This document shows positions 1 through 8,635 of a stretch of 64,000 bases of DNA, piece after piece. The notes below the pieces were generated by a model. The model worked only from the letters and a program-made list of their open reading frames with translations. It was not told the origin of the DNA and ran no database searches. Source of the DNA: Sphingomonas melonis (lineage in GTDB: Bacteria; Pseudomonadota; Alphaproteobacteria; Sphingomonadales; Sphingomonadaceae). A program made the position numbers and the translations under genes. Positions within the stretch are counted from its first letter, which is position 1. Each line of letters begins with the position of its first letter. The DNA is taken from contig NZ_JACCBY010000001.1 in assembly GCF_013409985.1 (NCBI RefSeq), positions 62,001-126,000 on the forward strand, given 5' to 3'.

Positions 1-261
1 GCCAAGGCGCATGGTTTCGCGCCGGGGGGGATCAGCCTGCACAATCTGATGGCCGGCCACGGCCCCGACCTCGCCAGCTGGCAGGGCGCCTCCGCCGCCG
101 AGCTGAAGCCGCACAAGATTGAGGGCACGATGGCGTTCATGCTGGAAAGCTGCTGGCCGTACCGGCCGACCCATTATGCGCTCGACCATGCGCAGCTCGA
201 CTATGACGCGGTGTGGGCGGACTTCCCCAAGGCACGGCTGCCGCACGATCCGGCGTCGTGA
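1..261 (+). CDS. hmgA: homogentisate 1,2-dioxygenase, C-terminal part
   Basis: This is the last 86 codons of a gene whose start lies outside the window. The fragment holds the family's C-terminal signature: GGISLHN followed by GHGPD, whose His belongs to the non-haem iron site in characterised enzymes, and a [15 protein letters not shown] end. The enzyme opens the homogentisate ring to maleylacetoacetate in tyrosine and phenylalanine breakdown in the cytosol. The next gene encodes the following pathway step and starts inside this stop codon (GTGA, 4-bp overlap), so the two are translationally coupled. Identification is firm despite truncation. Confidence 0.93.
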   Translation, partial: AKAHGFAPGGISLHNLMAGHGPDLASWQGASAAELKPHKIEGTMAFMLESCWPYRPTHYALDHAQLDYDAVWADFPKARLPHDPAS

Positions 262-887
262 TCCTCCACGGTTACTGGCGATCGGGTGCGGCCTATCGGG
301 TGCGGATCGCGCTGGCGTTGAAGGACCTCGCCTACGACCAGGTCAACCACGACCTGCGCACCGGCGGCCAGGCCGCGCCCGATTATGCCGCACGTAACCC
401 GCAGCGGCTGGTGCCGGCGCTGGAGGTCGACGGGCTGGTGCTGCCGCAGAGCGTGGCGATCCTCGAATGGCTGGAGGAACGCTATCCGGCGCCACCGCTG
501 CTGCCCGCCGACGCGGACGGCCGTGCGATCGTCCGCGCCATCGTCGCGACGATCGCCGCCGACGTTCACCCGCTCCACAACCTGCGCGTGCTCAAGGCGC
601 TGCGCGAGCGGTTCGGCGCCAGCGAGGCGCAGGTACAGGATTGGATGGCGCAATGGATCGGCGACGGCTTCGCCGCGGTCGAGGCGCTGATCGCGCGCCA
701 CGGCGGGGCCTTCGCTTATGGCGATGCGCCGACGCTCGCCGATTGCGTGACCGTGCCGGCGCTCTATTCGGCGCGGCGGTTCGGGGTGGATATCGCCCCC
801 TATCCGCGGCTCGTCGCCACCGCCGACCGCGCCGCAGCGCTCGCCGAGGCGGCGCATCCGAGCCGCCAGCCCGACGCCGACGCGTGA
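258..887 (+). CDS. maiA: maleylacetoacetate isomerase (zeta-class GST)
   Basis: A 209-residue glutathione S-transferase-fold protein. The N-terminal thioredoxin-like domain carries [17 protein letters not shown], the zeta-class glutathione-site motif, and the helical C-terminal domain has the usual [11 protein letters not shown] stretch. It converts maleylacetoacetate to fumarylacetoacetate after the HmgA step. An upstream in-frame ATG at 213 would lie inside hmgA; the GTG at 258, overlapping the hmgA stop, places the start directly before VILHGYWRS, where homologues begin. The enzyme for the final step (fumarylacetoacetase) is not in the window. Confidence 0.93.
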   Translation: MILHGYWRSGAAYRVRIALALKDLAYDQVNHDLRTGGQAAPDYAARNPQRLVPALEVDGLVLPQSVAILEWLEERYPAPPLLPADADGRAIVRAIVATIAADVHPLHNLRVLKALRERFGASEAQVQDWMAQWIGDGFAAVEALIARHGGAFAYGDAPTLADCVTVPALYSARRFGVDIAPYPRLVATADRAAALAEAAHPSRQPDADA

Positions 888-1240
888 GCGAACGCCTGAC
901 CAGCACCCCCGCCGGCGTGCCGCTGGCGCCGCTCGCCACGATCGCCGACGGCGCGGCACGCAATTTCGTGCTCCAGATGCGCGCCGGCCGGTTCCACGGC
1001 TTCGTCATCCGCCGCGGCGCGGGCGTGGTCGGCTATGTCGACCGCTGCCCGCATGCCGGTGTGCCGCTCGCGCAGACGCTCGACGATTATCTGACCCCCG
1101 CCGGCGACCTGATCGCGTGCAGCTGGCACGGCGCGCTGTTCACGCTCGACGAGGGGCTGTGCGTCGGGGGGCCGTGCCTCGGCCAGCGGCTCGGCAGCTG
1201 GCCGGTGGCGGTGATCGACGGGGTCGTCACGACCGCCTGA
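884..1240 (+). CDS. Rieske [2Fe-2S] ferredoxin-like protein
   Basis: A 118-residue soluble protein with both halves of the Rieske cluster site: C55-P-H57 and C79-S-W-H82. It has no catalytic oxygenase domain, so it resembles the small Rieske ferredoxins that pass electrons to ring-hydroxylating or related enzymes. Its GTG start overlaps the maiA stop by 4 bp, so it is the third gene of the homogentisate operon. Small Rieske proteins often accompany hmgA/maiA, but its electron acceptor cannot be inferred from sequence. Confidence 0.88.
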   Translation: MSERLTSTPAGVPLAPLATIADGAARNFVLQMRAGRFHGFVIRRGAGVVGYVDRCPHAGVPLAQTLDDYLTPAGDLIACSWHGALFTLDEGLCVGGPCLGQRLGSWPVAVIDGVVTTA

Positions 1241-1296
1241 CAAATCCGGCGCCGCTGTTACACTCGGCAGATGGGCAAGGCTGAGGGAGCACGGAG

Positions 1297-2259
1297 ATGA
1301 CGAGCGGCGCACGCTGGACCCTGGCGCCCCTGATCGGCGCGAGCGCGGTGGCGGCCGGCGGGATCGGCCTGTCGCTCTATTCGGAGCGGGTGGCGCGCGA
1401 GGCGGAGCGGCTGGTGCCGCAGGACGGCCGCCATCTTCAGGTCGAGGGCGCGCGGCTCCATTATGTCGACCGCGGCAGCGGGCCGGCGATCGTCATGATC
1501 CACGGGCTCGGCGGCCAGTTGCGCAACTTCAGCTATGCGATGCTCGACCGGCTCGCCACCGATCATCGCGTCATCCTGGTCGACCGGCCGGGGTCGGGCT
1601 ATTCGACCGCGGAGGATGGCGCCGAGCCGGGCATCGGCGCGCAGGCGGCGATCATCGGCCGGTTCATCGAAGCGCTCGGGGTCGAGCGGCCGCTGGTCGT
1701 CGGCCATTCGCTTGGCGGTGCGGTGGCGCTGTCGCTCGCGACGCAGCGGCGCGCGCTGATCCGCGGGCTCGCGCTGATCGCGCCCTTCACCCAGCCGCAG
1801 GACGACCTGCCCGAGGCGGTGAAGGGCCTGTCGGCGATCCCGCCGGCGCTGCGCCGGCTGATCGCGCAGACGATCGGGACGCCGCTGAGCCGGCTTACCG
1901 CGGAGCGCACGCTGGCCGCCGTCTTCGCGCCCGACACGCCGCCCGCCGACTTCGCCACGCGCGGCGGCGGCGCGCTGTCGCTGCGGCCGGCCAATATCAC
2001 CGCCGCCGCCGCGGACCTGTCCGCCGCCGCGCGCGAGATCGCCGGGATCGCAGCGCATTACCCGACGGTCGATGTGCCGACCACGATCCTGTTCGGCCGC
2101 GGCGACGCCATCCTCGACCCGGCGCTCCACGGCGAGCGTACCGCGGCGATCATCCCCGGCGCGCGCATCACGATCGTGCCGGGCGGCCATATGATCCCGG
2201 TCACCGCGCCCCAGACGACGGTCGACTTCGTGCGTCAGGCATCGGCGGAATGTGGCTGA
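1297..2259 (+). CDS. alpha/beta hydrolase, membrane-anchored
   Basis: A 320-residue alpha/beta-hydrolase-fold protein. Residues about 8-28 form a hydrophobic N-terminal segment that looks like a membrane anchor or uncleaved signal. The oxyanion motif is IHGLGGQ, the nucleophile elbow GHSLGG has Ser138, and the remaining triad members are probably Asp270 (GRGD) and His298 (GGHM). The substrate is unknown; the fold covers esterases, lipases and dehalogenases. It stands alone between the homogentisate operon and a convergent gene. Confidence 0.85.
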   Translation: MTSGARWTLAPLIGASAVAAGGIGLSLYSERVAREAERLVPQDGRHLQVEGARLHYVDRGSGPAIVMIHGLGGQLRNFSYAMLDRLATDHRVILVDRPGSGYSTAEDGAEPGIGAQAAIIGRFIEALGVERPLVVGHSLGGAVALSLATQRRALIRGLALIAPFTQPQDDLPEAVKGLSAIPPALRRLIAQTIGTPLSRLTAERTLAAVFAPDTPPADFATRGGGALSLRPANITAAAADLSAAAREIAGIAAHYPTVDVPTTILFGRGDAILDPALHGERTAAIIPGARITIVPGGHMIPVTAPQTTVDFVRQASAECG

Positions 2260-2292
2260 TTTGGCGCGAGATGGACAAGATGGACGCCTGAA

Positions 2293-2320
2293 CGGAAACG
2301 ATCCGCCCCGATCGTTTCCG
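2293..2320. terminator. hairpin between convergent genes
   Basis: A perfect 11-bp inverted repeat with a six-base CGCCCC loop lies 34 bp after the hydrolase stop and about 90 bp before the carbonic anhydrase stop. The position between converging genes suggests a bidirectional terminator. No T-tract follows, so it may instead act as an RNA 3'-end stabiliser. Confidence 0.5.
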
Positions 2321-2410
2321 GTCTTCCGGCATCGGAGCGGCGCCGATCCAACGACGGTGAGATGGAGCGTGCGCCCTACCGGGCCGCCGTCGTATAGGAC
2401 GACACCCCGG

Positions 2411-2959
2411 CTATCCGTTCGCGCCCTCGGACACGTGCGGCAGCGGCGTCAGCGCGGCGGCATAGCGGCGGGCATTGGCGACATAGGTCGCCGCGGACAG
2501 GCGCAGGCCGGCGATCTCCGCATCGGTGAGGGGGCGAACCAGCCGTGCGGGCGCGCCGACGATCAGCGAGCCTGGCGGGAAGACCTTGCCTTCGGTGACC
2601 AGCGCATTGGCGCCGACGATCGAATCCGCGCCGATCACCGCGCGGTTGAGCACGGTCGCGCCCATGCCGATCAGGCTGTGGTCGCCGACCGTGGCGCCGT
2701 GGACGATCGCGTGATGGCCCACCGTCACCGCGCGGCCGATCGTCGCGGGGACACCGGGATCGGCATGGATCATCGCGCCGTCCTGGATATTGCTGTCGTC
2801 GCCGACGGTAATCGGGTCGTTGTCGCCACGCAGCACCGCCCCGAACCAGACCGAGGCACGCGCGCCCAGCGTGACGCGGCCGATGACATGCGCGCCGGGC
2901 GCGACATAGGCGCCCTCGCCGAGCTGCGGCGCGAGATCCCCCAGAGCGTAACACACCAT
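2411..2959 (-). CDS. gamma carbonic anhydrase family protein
   Basis: A 182-residue left-handed parallel beta-helix protein of the YrdA/PaaY/gamma-carbonic-anhydrase family, with hexapeptide repeats through most of its length. Expected zinc ligands are present as His65 (MIHAD), His82 and His87 (GHHAIVHG). The family forms cytoplasmic trimers with metal sites between subunits; some members hydrate CO2, others are inactive or act on CoA thioesters, so the activity is not certain. It ends toward the hydrolase hairpin at 2293-2320. Confidence 0.9.
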   Translation of the reverse strand: MVCYALGDLAPQLGEGAYVAPGAHVIGRVTLGARASVWFGAVLRGDNDPITVGDDSNIQDGAMIHADPGVPATIGRAVTVGHHAIVHGATVGDHSLIGMGATVLNRAVIGADSIVGANALVTEGKVFPPGSLIVGAPARLVRPLTDAEIAGLRLSAATYVANARRYAAALTPLPHVSEGANG

Positions 2960-3044
2960 CGATCATCTCCTAGGGCGTCCTGCGTGATGCGATAGCGGGA
3001 CGGCGCGGCCGGCGAAACCGCGATCGTCGCCGGCTGCGCGCGCG

Positions 3045-3572
3045 TCACCACCGTCGCAGCGCGCGCGCCTGCGGTATCCGCGAGGAGGCGGGCGGCCGGA
3101 GGTCGCTGACGATCGCCTGCACCTCGTGCGGCGTCGGCCGGGTCCGCGCGGGGATGCGGATGGTGCGATAGCCGGCCTGCGCGGTCGCGGCATCCCGCGC
3201 GCGATCCGCGGCAGCGCGGGAGGCGCGATCGTCCACCTCGATCAGCGCCAGGATCGCGCCGCTGTCGCGATCCTGCGCGACGAAATCGATCGTCGGCGTC
3301 GCCGCGACACTGCCCTCCCCCTGACGGCGCGGGCGACCGAGTCCGGGTGGCGCACCCAGCAGCGCGTCGATCGCCACCTGCGCATGGATGCGGCAATGCG
3401 GCAGGATCTGTTCGAGCGTGGCGAGCATCGCGGTTTCGCGCGCGGTGAGGAACGGGCGGACGGCGGGTCGCCTCGGGCGGGCGGTGTTGCGGGCGGCCCG
3501 CCCGGCTGCGACGCCTTCAAGGATGACGGCGAGCAGCAGGAACAGGACGGCAAGGAGGATGACCTGGTTCAC
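3045..3572 (-). CDS. DUF2726 domain protein with N-terminal membrane segment
   Basis: A 175-residue protein. Residues 3-20 are a hydrophobic membrane helix, followed by a basic linker and a DUF2726 domain (about 40-160) recognisable from F-L-T-A-R-E, the QVAIDALL segment and the IEVDDRASR core. DUF2726 resembles restriction-endonuclease-like folds, but no biochemical function is established. The gene is 85 bp upstream of the carbonic anhydrase on the same strand, with no obvious functional link. Confidence 0.75.
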   Translation of the reverse strand: MNQVILLAVLFLLLAVILEGVAAGRAARNTARPRRPAVRPFLTARETAMLATLEQILPHCRIHAQVAIDALLGAPPGLGRPRRQGEGSVAATPTIDFVAQDRDSGAILALIEVDDRASRAAADRARDAATAQAGYRTIRIPARTRPTPHEVQAIVSDLRPPASSRIPQARALRRW

Positions 3573-3698
3573 GGTCAGCGGCCCCCGATCGATACGACGC
3601 GATTGCGCGGACGGCCACGCCGCACCGACCAGCGGACGGCGCAGCAGGCGGAGCGGACGGGGCGGCGGCTAACGCTGCTGGCGGGCGTCACGGCGGGC

Positions 3699-4052
3699 CT
3701 ACGTCCACCCCTGCCATGGGCGTTCGGGATCGATGTCGGCGAAGCCGCGCCGGTCGGCGAGGTGCTGCGCCCGCGAGCGGCGGAGCACCATGCACACCGC
3801 GCCATCCCGGATCGCCAGCACCTCCTCCTCGGACAGTGGCGCGCCTTTCAGCATCTCCTGATGCTCGAGCAGAGACAGAAGCGGTGGGATCGGCACCGCC
3901 ACCAGCGGATCGTCCGCGTCGGAATCGTCCTCGCCGACCTGCATGGCCTCGCGATAGTGGACCAGGCTCAGCGGCGACCGGGCCGCGGCGTCCGGCGTCG
4001 GGCCATCCGCCGTGTCTTCGCTTGTCCCCAACAGCTTCGACAACCAGGTCAT
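3699..4052 (-). CDS. hypothetical protein
   Basis: A 117-residue soluble protein that I do not recognise. The N-terminal third is acidic and low-complexity; the C-terminal part (SEEEVLAIRDGAVCMVLRR and RRGFADIDPERPW) looks folded and conserved-like. It has no signal peptide or membrane helix. Codon use matches the neighbours and the frame avoids strong overlaps, which supports a real gene. It diverges from the winged-helix gene at 4528. Confidence 0.55.
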   Translation of the reverse strand: MTWLSKLLGTSEDTADGPTPDAAARSPLSLVHYREAMQVGEDDSDADDPLVAVPIPPLLSLLEHQEMLKGAPLSEEEVLAIRDGAVCMVLRRSRAQHLADRRGFADIDPERPWQGWT

Positions 4053-4527
4053 GCGTCCCCCACCTCGGCGGTTCGCGTGGCGAGCCGGCCGACCGCTAAT
4101 CCCCGCCCTGCGTCGCTCGATGATCCCGGCCTGCCCCGGTCCGGATCATCGAACGCGTGGGCGGTCGATTCCGTATTATAGACGTGTTGAGGCGAACGCA
4201 GTGACCGCACCCCGCACAGCAGGTCGCCCGTCGGGCCGTATCGGGGACAGGCGCGGGGATGTCGGCCCGGTCGCGCAGCCATCCCATACCAATGTAGCAA
4301 AGCATTGATGTTAACGGTAACGGAGAAATTTCTGTCGATATTGGTACATCATCAATGGTCTGCCACCCCGCGAAGGCCGTGACAGCGACGTTTGTTAGCG
4401 TTAGCACTGCGACGGGCACGGTGGGATGCCATCAGGGGCGACCCGCCGCGTCGAACGACGACGTAGCGACTTGATTTCGGATTGGGTCCGTTTATGCCGT
4501 TCTGTGTCTACGGGAGCGACGATCACG
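4053..4527. other. 475-bp divergent intergenic region
   Basis: No convincing gene is present between the hypothetical protein and the winged-helix regulator. The central part (about 4280-4360) is clearly AT-richer than its surroundings and contains short inverted motifs: CAATG...CATTG around 4292-4309, and TACCAAT near 4288 facing ATTGGTA near 4341. It probably holds the divergent promoters and perhaps an autoregulatory site; no specific -35/-10 pair is called. Confidence 0.4.
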
Positions 4528-5001
4528 ATGGGTGCCGGGTTACGCGACAATTTCACTTATTCCGGCGGTGCGGACACCGGTAGCAAGTTCGCCGGCATGC
4601 CCGTGCCGCCGGTGATCGAGGGGCAGGACCCTGAAGCCGCCGCGCTGGCCTCGCTGGCCTCGAACATCGCCGCGGCGCGCCGCAAGCTCGGCACGCATCT
4701 GGAGGCGTCCTTGTTCGCCAATCCGGGGCTGGACATCATGCTGTTCCTGTTCGCCGAGGGGATCAACGGCGCGACGGTGACGACCAACGCCTGTTGCGCC
4801 GCCGCCGGCGTGCCGCGCACCACCGCGCTGCGCTGGATCAAGCTGCTGCAGGACCGCGGGCTGGTCGACGGCAGCGACGACATCAGCGATCGCCGCGTGA
4901 CGATGCTGGCGCTGAGCCCGCAGGGCCGCACCACGATCCGCACCTGGCTGAGCGAGATCGCCGCACTGCCGCTGCGCGGTCTCGATTCGCGGGATCGCTG
5001 A
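4528..5001 (+). CDS. winged-helix (MarR-like) transcriptional regulator
   Basis: A 157-residue protein with a C-terminal winged helix: GATVTTNACCAAAGVPRTT as the helix-turn-helix part, then LQDRGLVDGSDDISDRRVT as the wing. It is probably a dimeric DNA-binding regulator; its ligand is unknown. The ATG at 4528 is preceded by GGAG at 4512-4515; an in-frame ATG at 4426 would add 34 residues with an atypical basic composition. The M20 peptidase gene follows 19 bp downstream on the same strand. Confidence 0.7.
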   Translation: MGAGLRDNFTYSGGADTGSKFAGMPVPPVIEGQDPEAAALASLASNIAAARRKLGTHLEASLFANPGLDIMLFLFAEGINGATVTTNACCAAAGVPRTTALRWIKLLQDRGLVDGSDDISDRRVTMLALSPQGRTTIRTWLSEIAALPLRGLDSRDR

Positions 5002-5020
5002 GCCCGGGCGACCCGGCGGG

Positions 5021-6331
5021 ATGATCGCTGCGATGATCCTGCCGCTGCTGCTCGCCGCCACGCCTGCCGCCGCCGCGCCAGCACCCGCGCATCTGTCGCC
5101 GGCCGAGTCGCGGATGGTGGCGACGGTCGATGCCGAGCAGGCGCGATCGGTCGCGCTGCTCGAACGGCTGGTCAACCAGAATAGCGGGACGATGAACCTC
5201 GCCGGCGTCGCGCGGGTCGGCGCAATGATGGCGGAGGCGCTGCGCCCGCTCGGCTTCACCGTCACCTGGAAGCCGCTGCCGCAGACCGGCCGCGCCGGGC
5301 ATCTGATCGCGACGCATGCCGGCACGCCGGGCACCAAGCGGCTGCTGCTGATTGGCCATCTCGACACAGTGTTCGAGGCCGATTCGCCGTTCCAGCGCTT
5401 CGTCCGCCGCGGCGACGAGGCGAGCGGCCCGGGTGCCGGCGACGACAAGGGCGGCATGGTGGTGATGCTCGCCGCGCTGCGCGCGATGCAGGCGGCCGGC
5501 ACGCTCGGCTCCGCCAATATCGAGATCGTGCTGACCGGCGACGAGGAGGATTCGGGCGACCCCGTCGCGGTGGCGCGCGCCGACCTGATCGCCGCGGGCA
5601 AGCGCGCCGATGCCGCGCTCGACTTCGAGGGGCTGGCGGTCGAGGACGGCCGCGACATGGGATCGATCGCGCGGCGCTCGGTCAACGACTGGACGCTGGT
5701 CGTCACCGGCAGGACCGGGCACAGTTCGCGCATCTTCAGCGCGGACTTCGGCGACGGCGCGGCGAACGAGCTGGCGCGCATCCTCGCCGCCTTCCGCAGC
5801 GAGCTGCCCGAGGCGAACCTGACCTTCAACACCGGCCTGCTCGCCGCGGGCGCGAGCGCGACGATCGCCGCGGGCGGTGACAAGGCGCAGGCGCAGGGCA
5901 AGAGCAACATCATTCCGGCGCAGGCGGTGGCGAGCGGCGACTTCCGCACGCTCAGCGAGGCGCAGACGCAGCGGGTCGGCGCGCGGATGCGGGGAATCGT
6001 CGCGCGGCACCTGCCCGGCACCGACGCGGTGCTGACGATCAAGCCGGGCTATCCGGCGATGGCGCCGACCGCCGGCAACCAGGCGCTGCTGGCGCGACTC
6101 AACGCGGTCAACCGCGACCTGGGGCTGGCCGAGATGCCGCCGCTCGATCCGCTGAAGCGCGGCGCGGGCGATATCTCGTGGGTGGCGGCGGATGTCGACG
6201 GGCTGGTCGGGCTGGGGACCGCCAGCCGCGGCGATCACACGCCCGACGAGGTGGTCGACCTCGAGTCGATCCGGCGCCAGGCGAAGCGCGCGGCGATCCT
6301 GATGTCGCGATTGAGCGCCGAGCGGCGGTGA
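5021..6331 (+). CDS. M20-family metallopeptidase (glutamate carboxypeptidase type), exported
   Basis: A 436-residue enzyme with an Ala-rich signal peptide (cleavage near residue 19-22). Metal and catalytic residues match carboxypeptidase G2-like M20 peptidases: H113 and D115 (GHLDTVF), the bridging Asp in GAGDDKGG (141-145), catalytic E175 with E176 (GDEED), and a C-terminal metal His in RGDHTPDE. A dimerisation-type insert lies between. It likely removes C-terminal glutamate or similar residues from periplasmic peptides or folate-like compounds. ATG 5033 is an alternative start. Confidence 0.88.
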   Translation: MIAAMILPLLLAATPAAAAPAPAHLSPAESRMVATVDAEQARSVALLERLVNQNSGTMNLAGVARVGAMMAEALRPLGFTVTWKPLPQTGRAGHLIATHAGTPGTKRLLLIGHLDTVFEADSPFQRFVRRGDEASGPGAGDDKGGMVVMLAALRAMQAAGTLGSANIEIVLTGDEEDSGDPVAVARADLIAAGKRADAALDFEGLAVEDGRDMGSIARRSVNDWTLVVTGRTGHSSRIFSADFGDGAANELARILAAFRSELPEANLTFNTGLLAAGASATIAAGGDKAQAQGKSNIIPAQAVASGDFRTLSEAQTQRVGARMRGIVARHLPGTDAVLTIKPGYPAMAPTAGNQALLARLNAVNRDLGLAEMPPLDPLKRGAGDISWVAADVDGLVGLGTASRGDHTPDEVVDLESIRRQAKRAAILMSRLSAERR

Positions 6332-6382
6332 TGCGCTGCCGGGCTGATCCCCGGCCGCCCTACTCCGTCCGGTCGAGCAGCC

Positions 6383-6613
6383 TCAGCCGGCGGTGACCAG
6401 CGGATGGCGCAGGCGGAGGTCGTCGGCGATACGCTCGATCGTGTCGTTCTCGCCGGCCGAGCCGGTCGGCGTCACCGACCAGTTGCAATGCGGGTGGGTC
6501 GCGGGATCGTAGAGGCGGATCTCGCCGAGCACGAGTCGCCAGCGGCGGCGATTGCCGCCCGCCTGCTTCACCAGCGTCGAGAGGAAGAGGTCGTGGAGCA
6601 TGCCGCTGGTCAT
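6383..6613 (-). CDS. small conserved hypothetical protein
   Basis: A 76-residue soluble protein, shorter than the surrounding open frame, which continues antisense into rarD. The core LVKQAGGNRRRWRLVLGEIR followed by HPHCNWSVTPTG is a pattern I associate with a small sphingomonad family of unknown function. The start at 6613 has AGGGG seven bases upstream; the next Met (6601, MLHDLF) is equally plausible. It faces the M20 gene's 3' end and diverges from rarD. Confidence 0.65.
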   Translation of the reverse strand: MTSGMLHDLFLSTLVKQAGGNRRRWRLVLGEIRLYDPATHPHCNWSVTPTGSAGENDTIERIADDLRLRHPLVTAG

Positions 6614-6730
6614 GCCGCAGCCCCTAGACGGCTGCGCCGGCGAGGAAAAGCACCGGCGGCAAGGCAGACGCCGACCCGCGCCAAGCACCGCTTTGTTGCG
6701 CTGGCGCACCGACCGGCGCAGGAGGCGGGC

Positions 6731-7618
6731 ATGGCTCATTCTCCCGATGCTCGCGCCGGTCTGTTCTATGCGGTCGGCGCCTATATCTGGTGGGGGCTGC
6801 TGCCCCTGTACCTGCACCTGCTGACCGCGGTGGCGCCGTTGCAGGTGCTGGCGAGCCGCATCCTGTGGTCGCTGCTGCTGCTGCTCGCGATCGTCGTGGT
6901 GACGCGGCGGCTCAAACCGCTGGTGGCGGCGGCGCGCGGGCGGGTGCTGGCGATGCTGACGGCGAGCGCATTGCTGATCGGCATCAACTGGTTCGTCTAT
7001 ATCTGGTCGGTGACCAACGCCCATCTGGTCGAGGCGAGCCTGGGCTATTTCATCAACCCGCTGCTCAACGTGGCGCTCGGCATGCTGCTGCTCGGCGAGC
7101 GGCTCAACCGGTTGCAGGCGGCGGCGGTGGCGGTGGCGGCGCTCGGCGTCGCGATCCTCGCGGCGGGCGGCGGCGGCGCGCTGTGGGTGTCGCTGGTGCT
7201 GGCGCTCAGCTTCGGCTTCTACGGGCTGATCCGCAAGGTGGCCGCCGTCGATGCGCTGGGCGGGCTGACGATCGAGACGATGATCCTCGCGCCGTTCGCG
7301 CTGGTCGTGCTGCTACAGGCGCAGGGGGCCGGTACCGGCAGCTTCGGCCATGACCGCACGATCGACCTGCTGCTGGCGCTCGCCGGGCCGGTGACCGCCG
7401 TGCCGCTGCTGATGTTCGCGGCGGGCGCGCGGCGGCTGCGCTATACGACGATCGGCCTGCTCCAGTTCATCGCGCCGACGCTGCAATTCCTGCTCGCGGT
7501 GCTCGTCTATCACGAGCCGATCCGCGCGACGCAGCTTGCCACCTTCACGCTGATCTGGCTCGGCTGCGGCCTGTATGCATGGAGCAGCATCCGCGCCGCG
7601 CGGGCGCTGCCCGCCTAG
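6731..7618 (+). CDS. rarD: EamA/RarD-type drug/metabolite transporter
   Basis: A 295-residue integral membrane protein with about ten hydrophobic segments arranged as two EamA repeats. RarD hallmarks include GAYIWWGLLPLYLHLL, GINWFVYIWSV and EASLGYFINPL. RarD-type proteins are inner-membrane permeases of unproven substrate. The ATG at 6731 follows GGAGG at 6721-6725; the frame extends far upstream but lacks membrane character there. Its TAG stop overlaps the kdgK stop on the other strand (shared CTAG), so the genes converge with no terminator space. Confidence 0.9.
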   Translation: MAHSPDARAGLFYAVGAYIWWGLLPLYLHLLTAVAPLQVLASRILWSLLLLLAIVVVTRRLKPLVAAARGRVLAMLTASALLIGINWFVYIWSVTNAHLVEASLGYFINPLLNVALGMLLLGERLNRLQAAAVAVAALGVAILAAGGGGALWVSLVLALSFGFYGLIRKVAAVDALGGLTIETMILAPFALVVLLQAQGAGTGSFGHDRTIDLLLALAGPVTAVPLLMFAAGARRLRYTTIGLLQFIAPTLQFLLAVLVYHEPIRATQLATFTLIWLGCGLYAWSSIRAARALPA

Positions 7619-8622
7619 CGGCGGACGTCGAGCCCGCCGGCCAGATAGGCGTCGATATCCGCCTGGCGGAACAGCGAGGCGTCACCGGGCAGCGAATGTT
7701 TGAGCGCGGTGAGCGCAAGGCCGGTGCGCGCCGCCTCGCCGATGTCGCCGCCGGTGCGCAGCGCATGCAGCACGCCGCTGGCGAAGGCGTCGCCGCCGCC
7801 GATCCGGTCGACGATGCCCGCCAGCGTCACCTCGCCGGTCTGGGCGTGGCCGTCGCGCGTGTCGACGCGCGCCGAGATGCGGTGCAGGTCGACATTCTCG
7901 ACATGGCGCGCGGTCGAGGCGATCGTGCGCAGCTTCGGGAAGGCGGCGAAGGCGGCCTCGGCGGCGTCGCGGCGGCGGTCCTCGCCGTCATGGCCGGCGA
8001 AATCGCGGTCGAGCAGCAGCGCGATGTCGCGATGGTTGCCGAACAGCAGGTCGGCATGCTCGACCAATTGCATCAGGATGCCGCGCGGATCGCTGTCCCA
8101 GCGCTCCCACAATTTGGCGCGGTAATTGCCGTCGAACGAGATCGGGATGCCGCGTGCGGCGGCGGCGCGCGCGGCGGCGATCGCACTCTGCGCCGGCACC
8201 GGGCCGAGCGCCGGGGTGATGCCCGACAGATGGAACCAGTCGACGCCGTCGAACAGCGCGTCCCAGTCCCATGCCGATACCGGCGCCTCGGCGAAGCTGG
8301 AATGCGCGCGGTCGTAGATCACTTCGGTGGCGCGCATGCCGGCGCCCGAGGTGACGAAATAGAGGCCCATGCGCTCGCCGGCGAGCGCGATCCGGCGGGT
8401 ATCGACGCCATGGCCGCGCAGCGTCGCCACCGCCGAACGGCCGAGGTCGTTGTCGGGAACCATGCTGGCCAGCGCGACGTCATGGCCGAGCCGGGCGAGC
8501 GCGGTGACGACATTGGCCTCCGCGCCGGCGACCCAGACGTCGAACCGGGGGGTCTGCAACAGCAGTTCGCGGCCGGGCGGCGACAGGCGGAGCATGATCT
8601 CGCCGAATGCCAGGAATGTCAT
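7615..8622 (-). CDS. kdgK: 2-keto-3-deoxygluconate kinase
   Basis: A 335-residue PfkB/ribokinase-fold sugar kinase. The N-terminal FGEIMLRLSPPG is typical of KDG kinases. The C-terminal signature IGGGDAFASG holds the anion hole and catalytic Asp. It phosphorylates 2-keto-3-deoxygluconate to KDPG for the Entner-Doudoroff aldolase. It starts 13 bp after uxaC, forming a uxaC-kdgK operon for hexuronate use, downstream of a LacI regulator on the same strand. Confidence 0.92.
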   Translation of the reverse strand: MTFLAFGEIMLRLSPPGRELLLQTPRFDVWVAGAEANVVTALARLGHDVALASMVPDNDLGRSAVATLRGHGVDTRRIALAGERMGLYFVTSGAGMRATEVIYDRAHSSFAEAPVSAWDWDALFDGVDWFHLSGITPALGPVPAQSAIAAARAAAARGIPISFDGNYRAKLWERWDSDPRGILMQLVEHADLLFGNHRDIALLLDRDFAGHDGEDRRRDAAEAAFAAFPKLRTIASTARHVENVDLHRISARVDTRDGHAQTGEVTLAGIVDRIGGGDAFASGVLHALRTGGDIGEAARTGLALTALKHSLPGDASLFRQADIDAYLAGGLDVRR

Positions 8623-8635
8623 GCGCGTCGCTCCC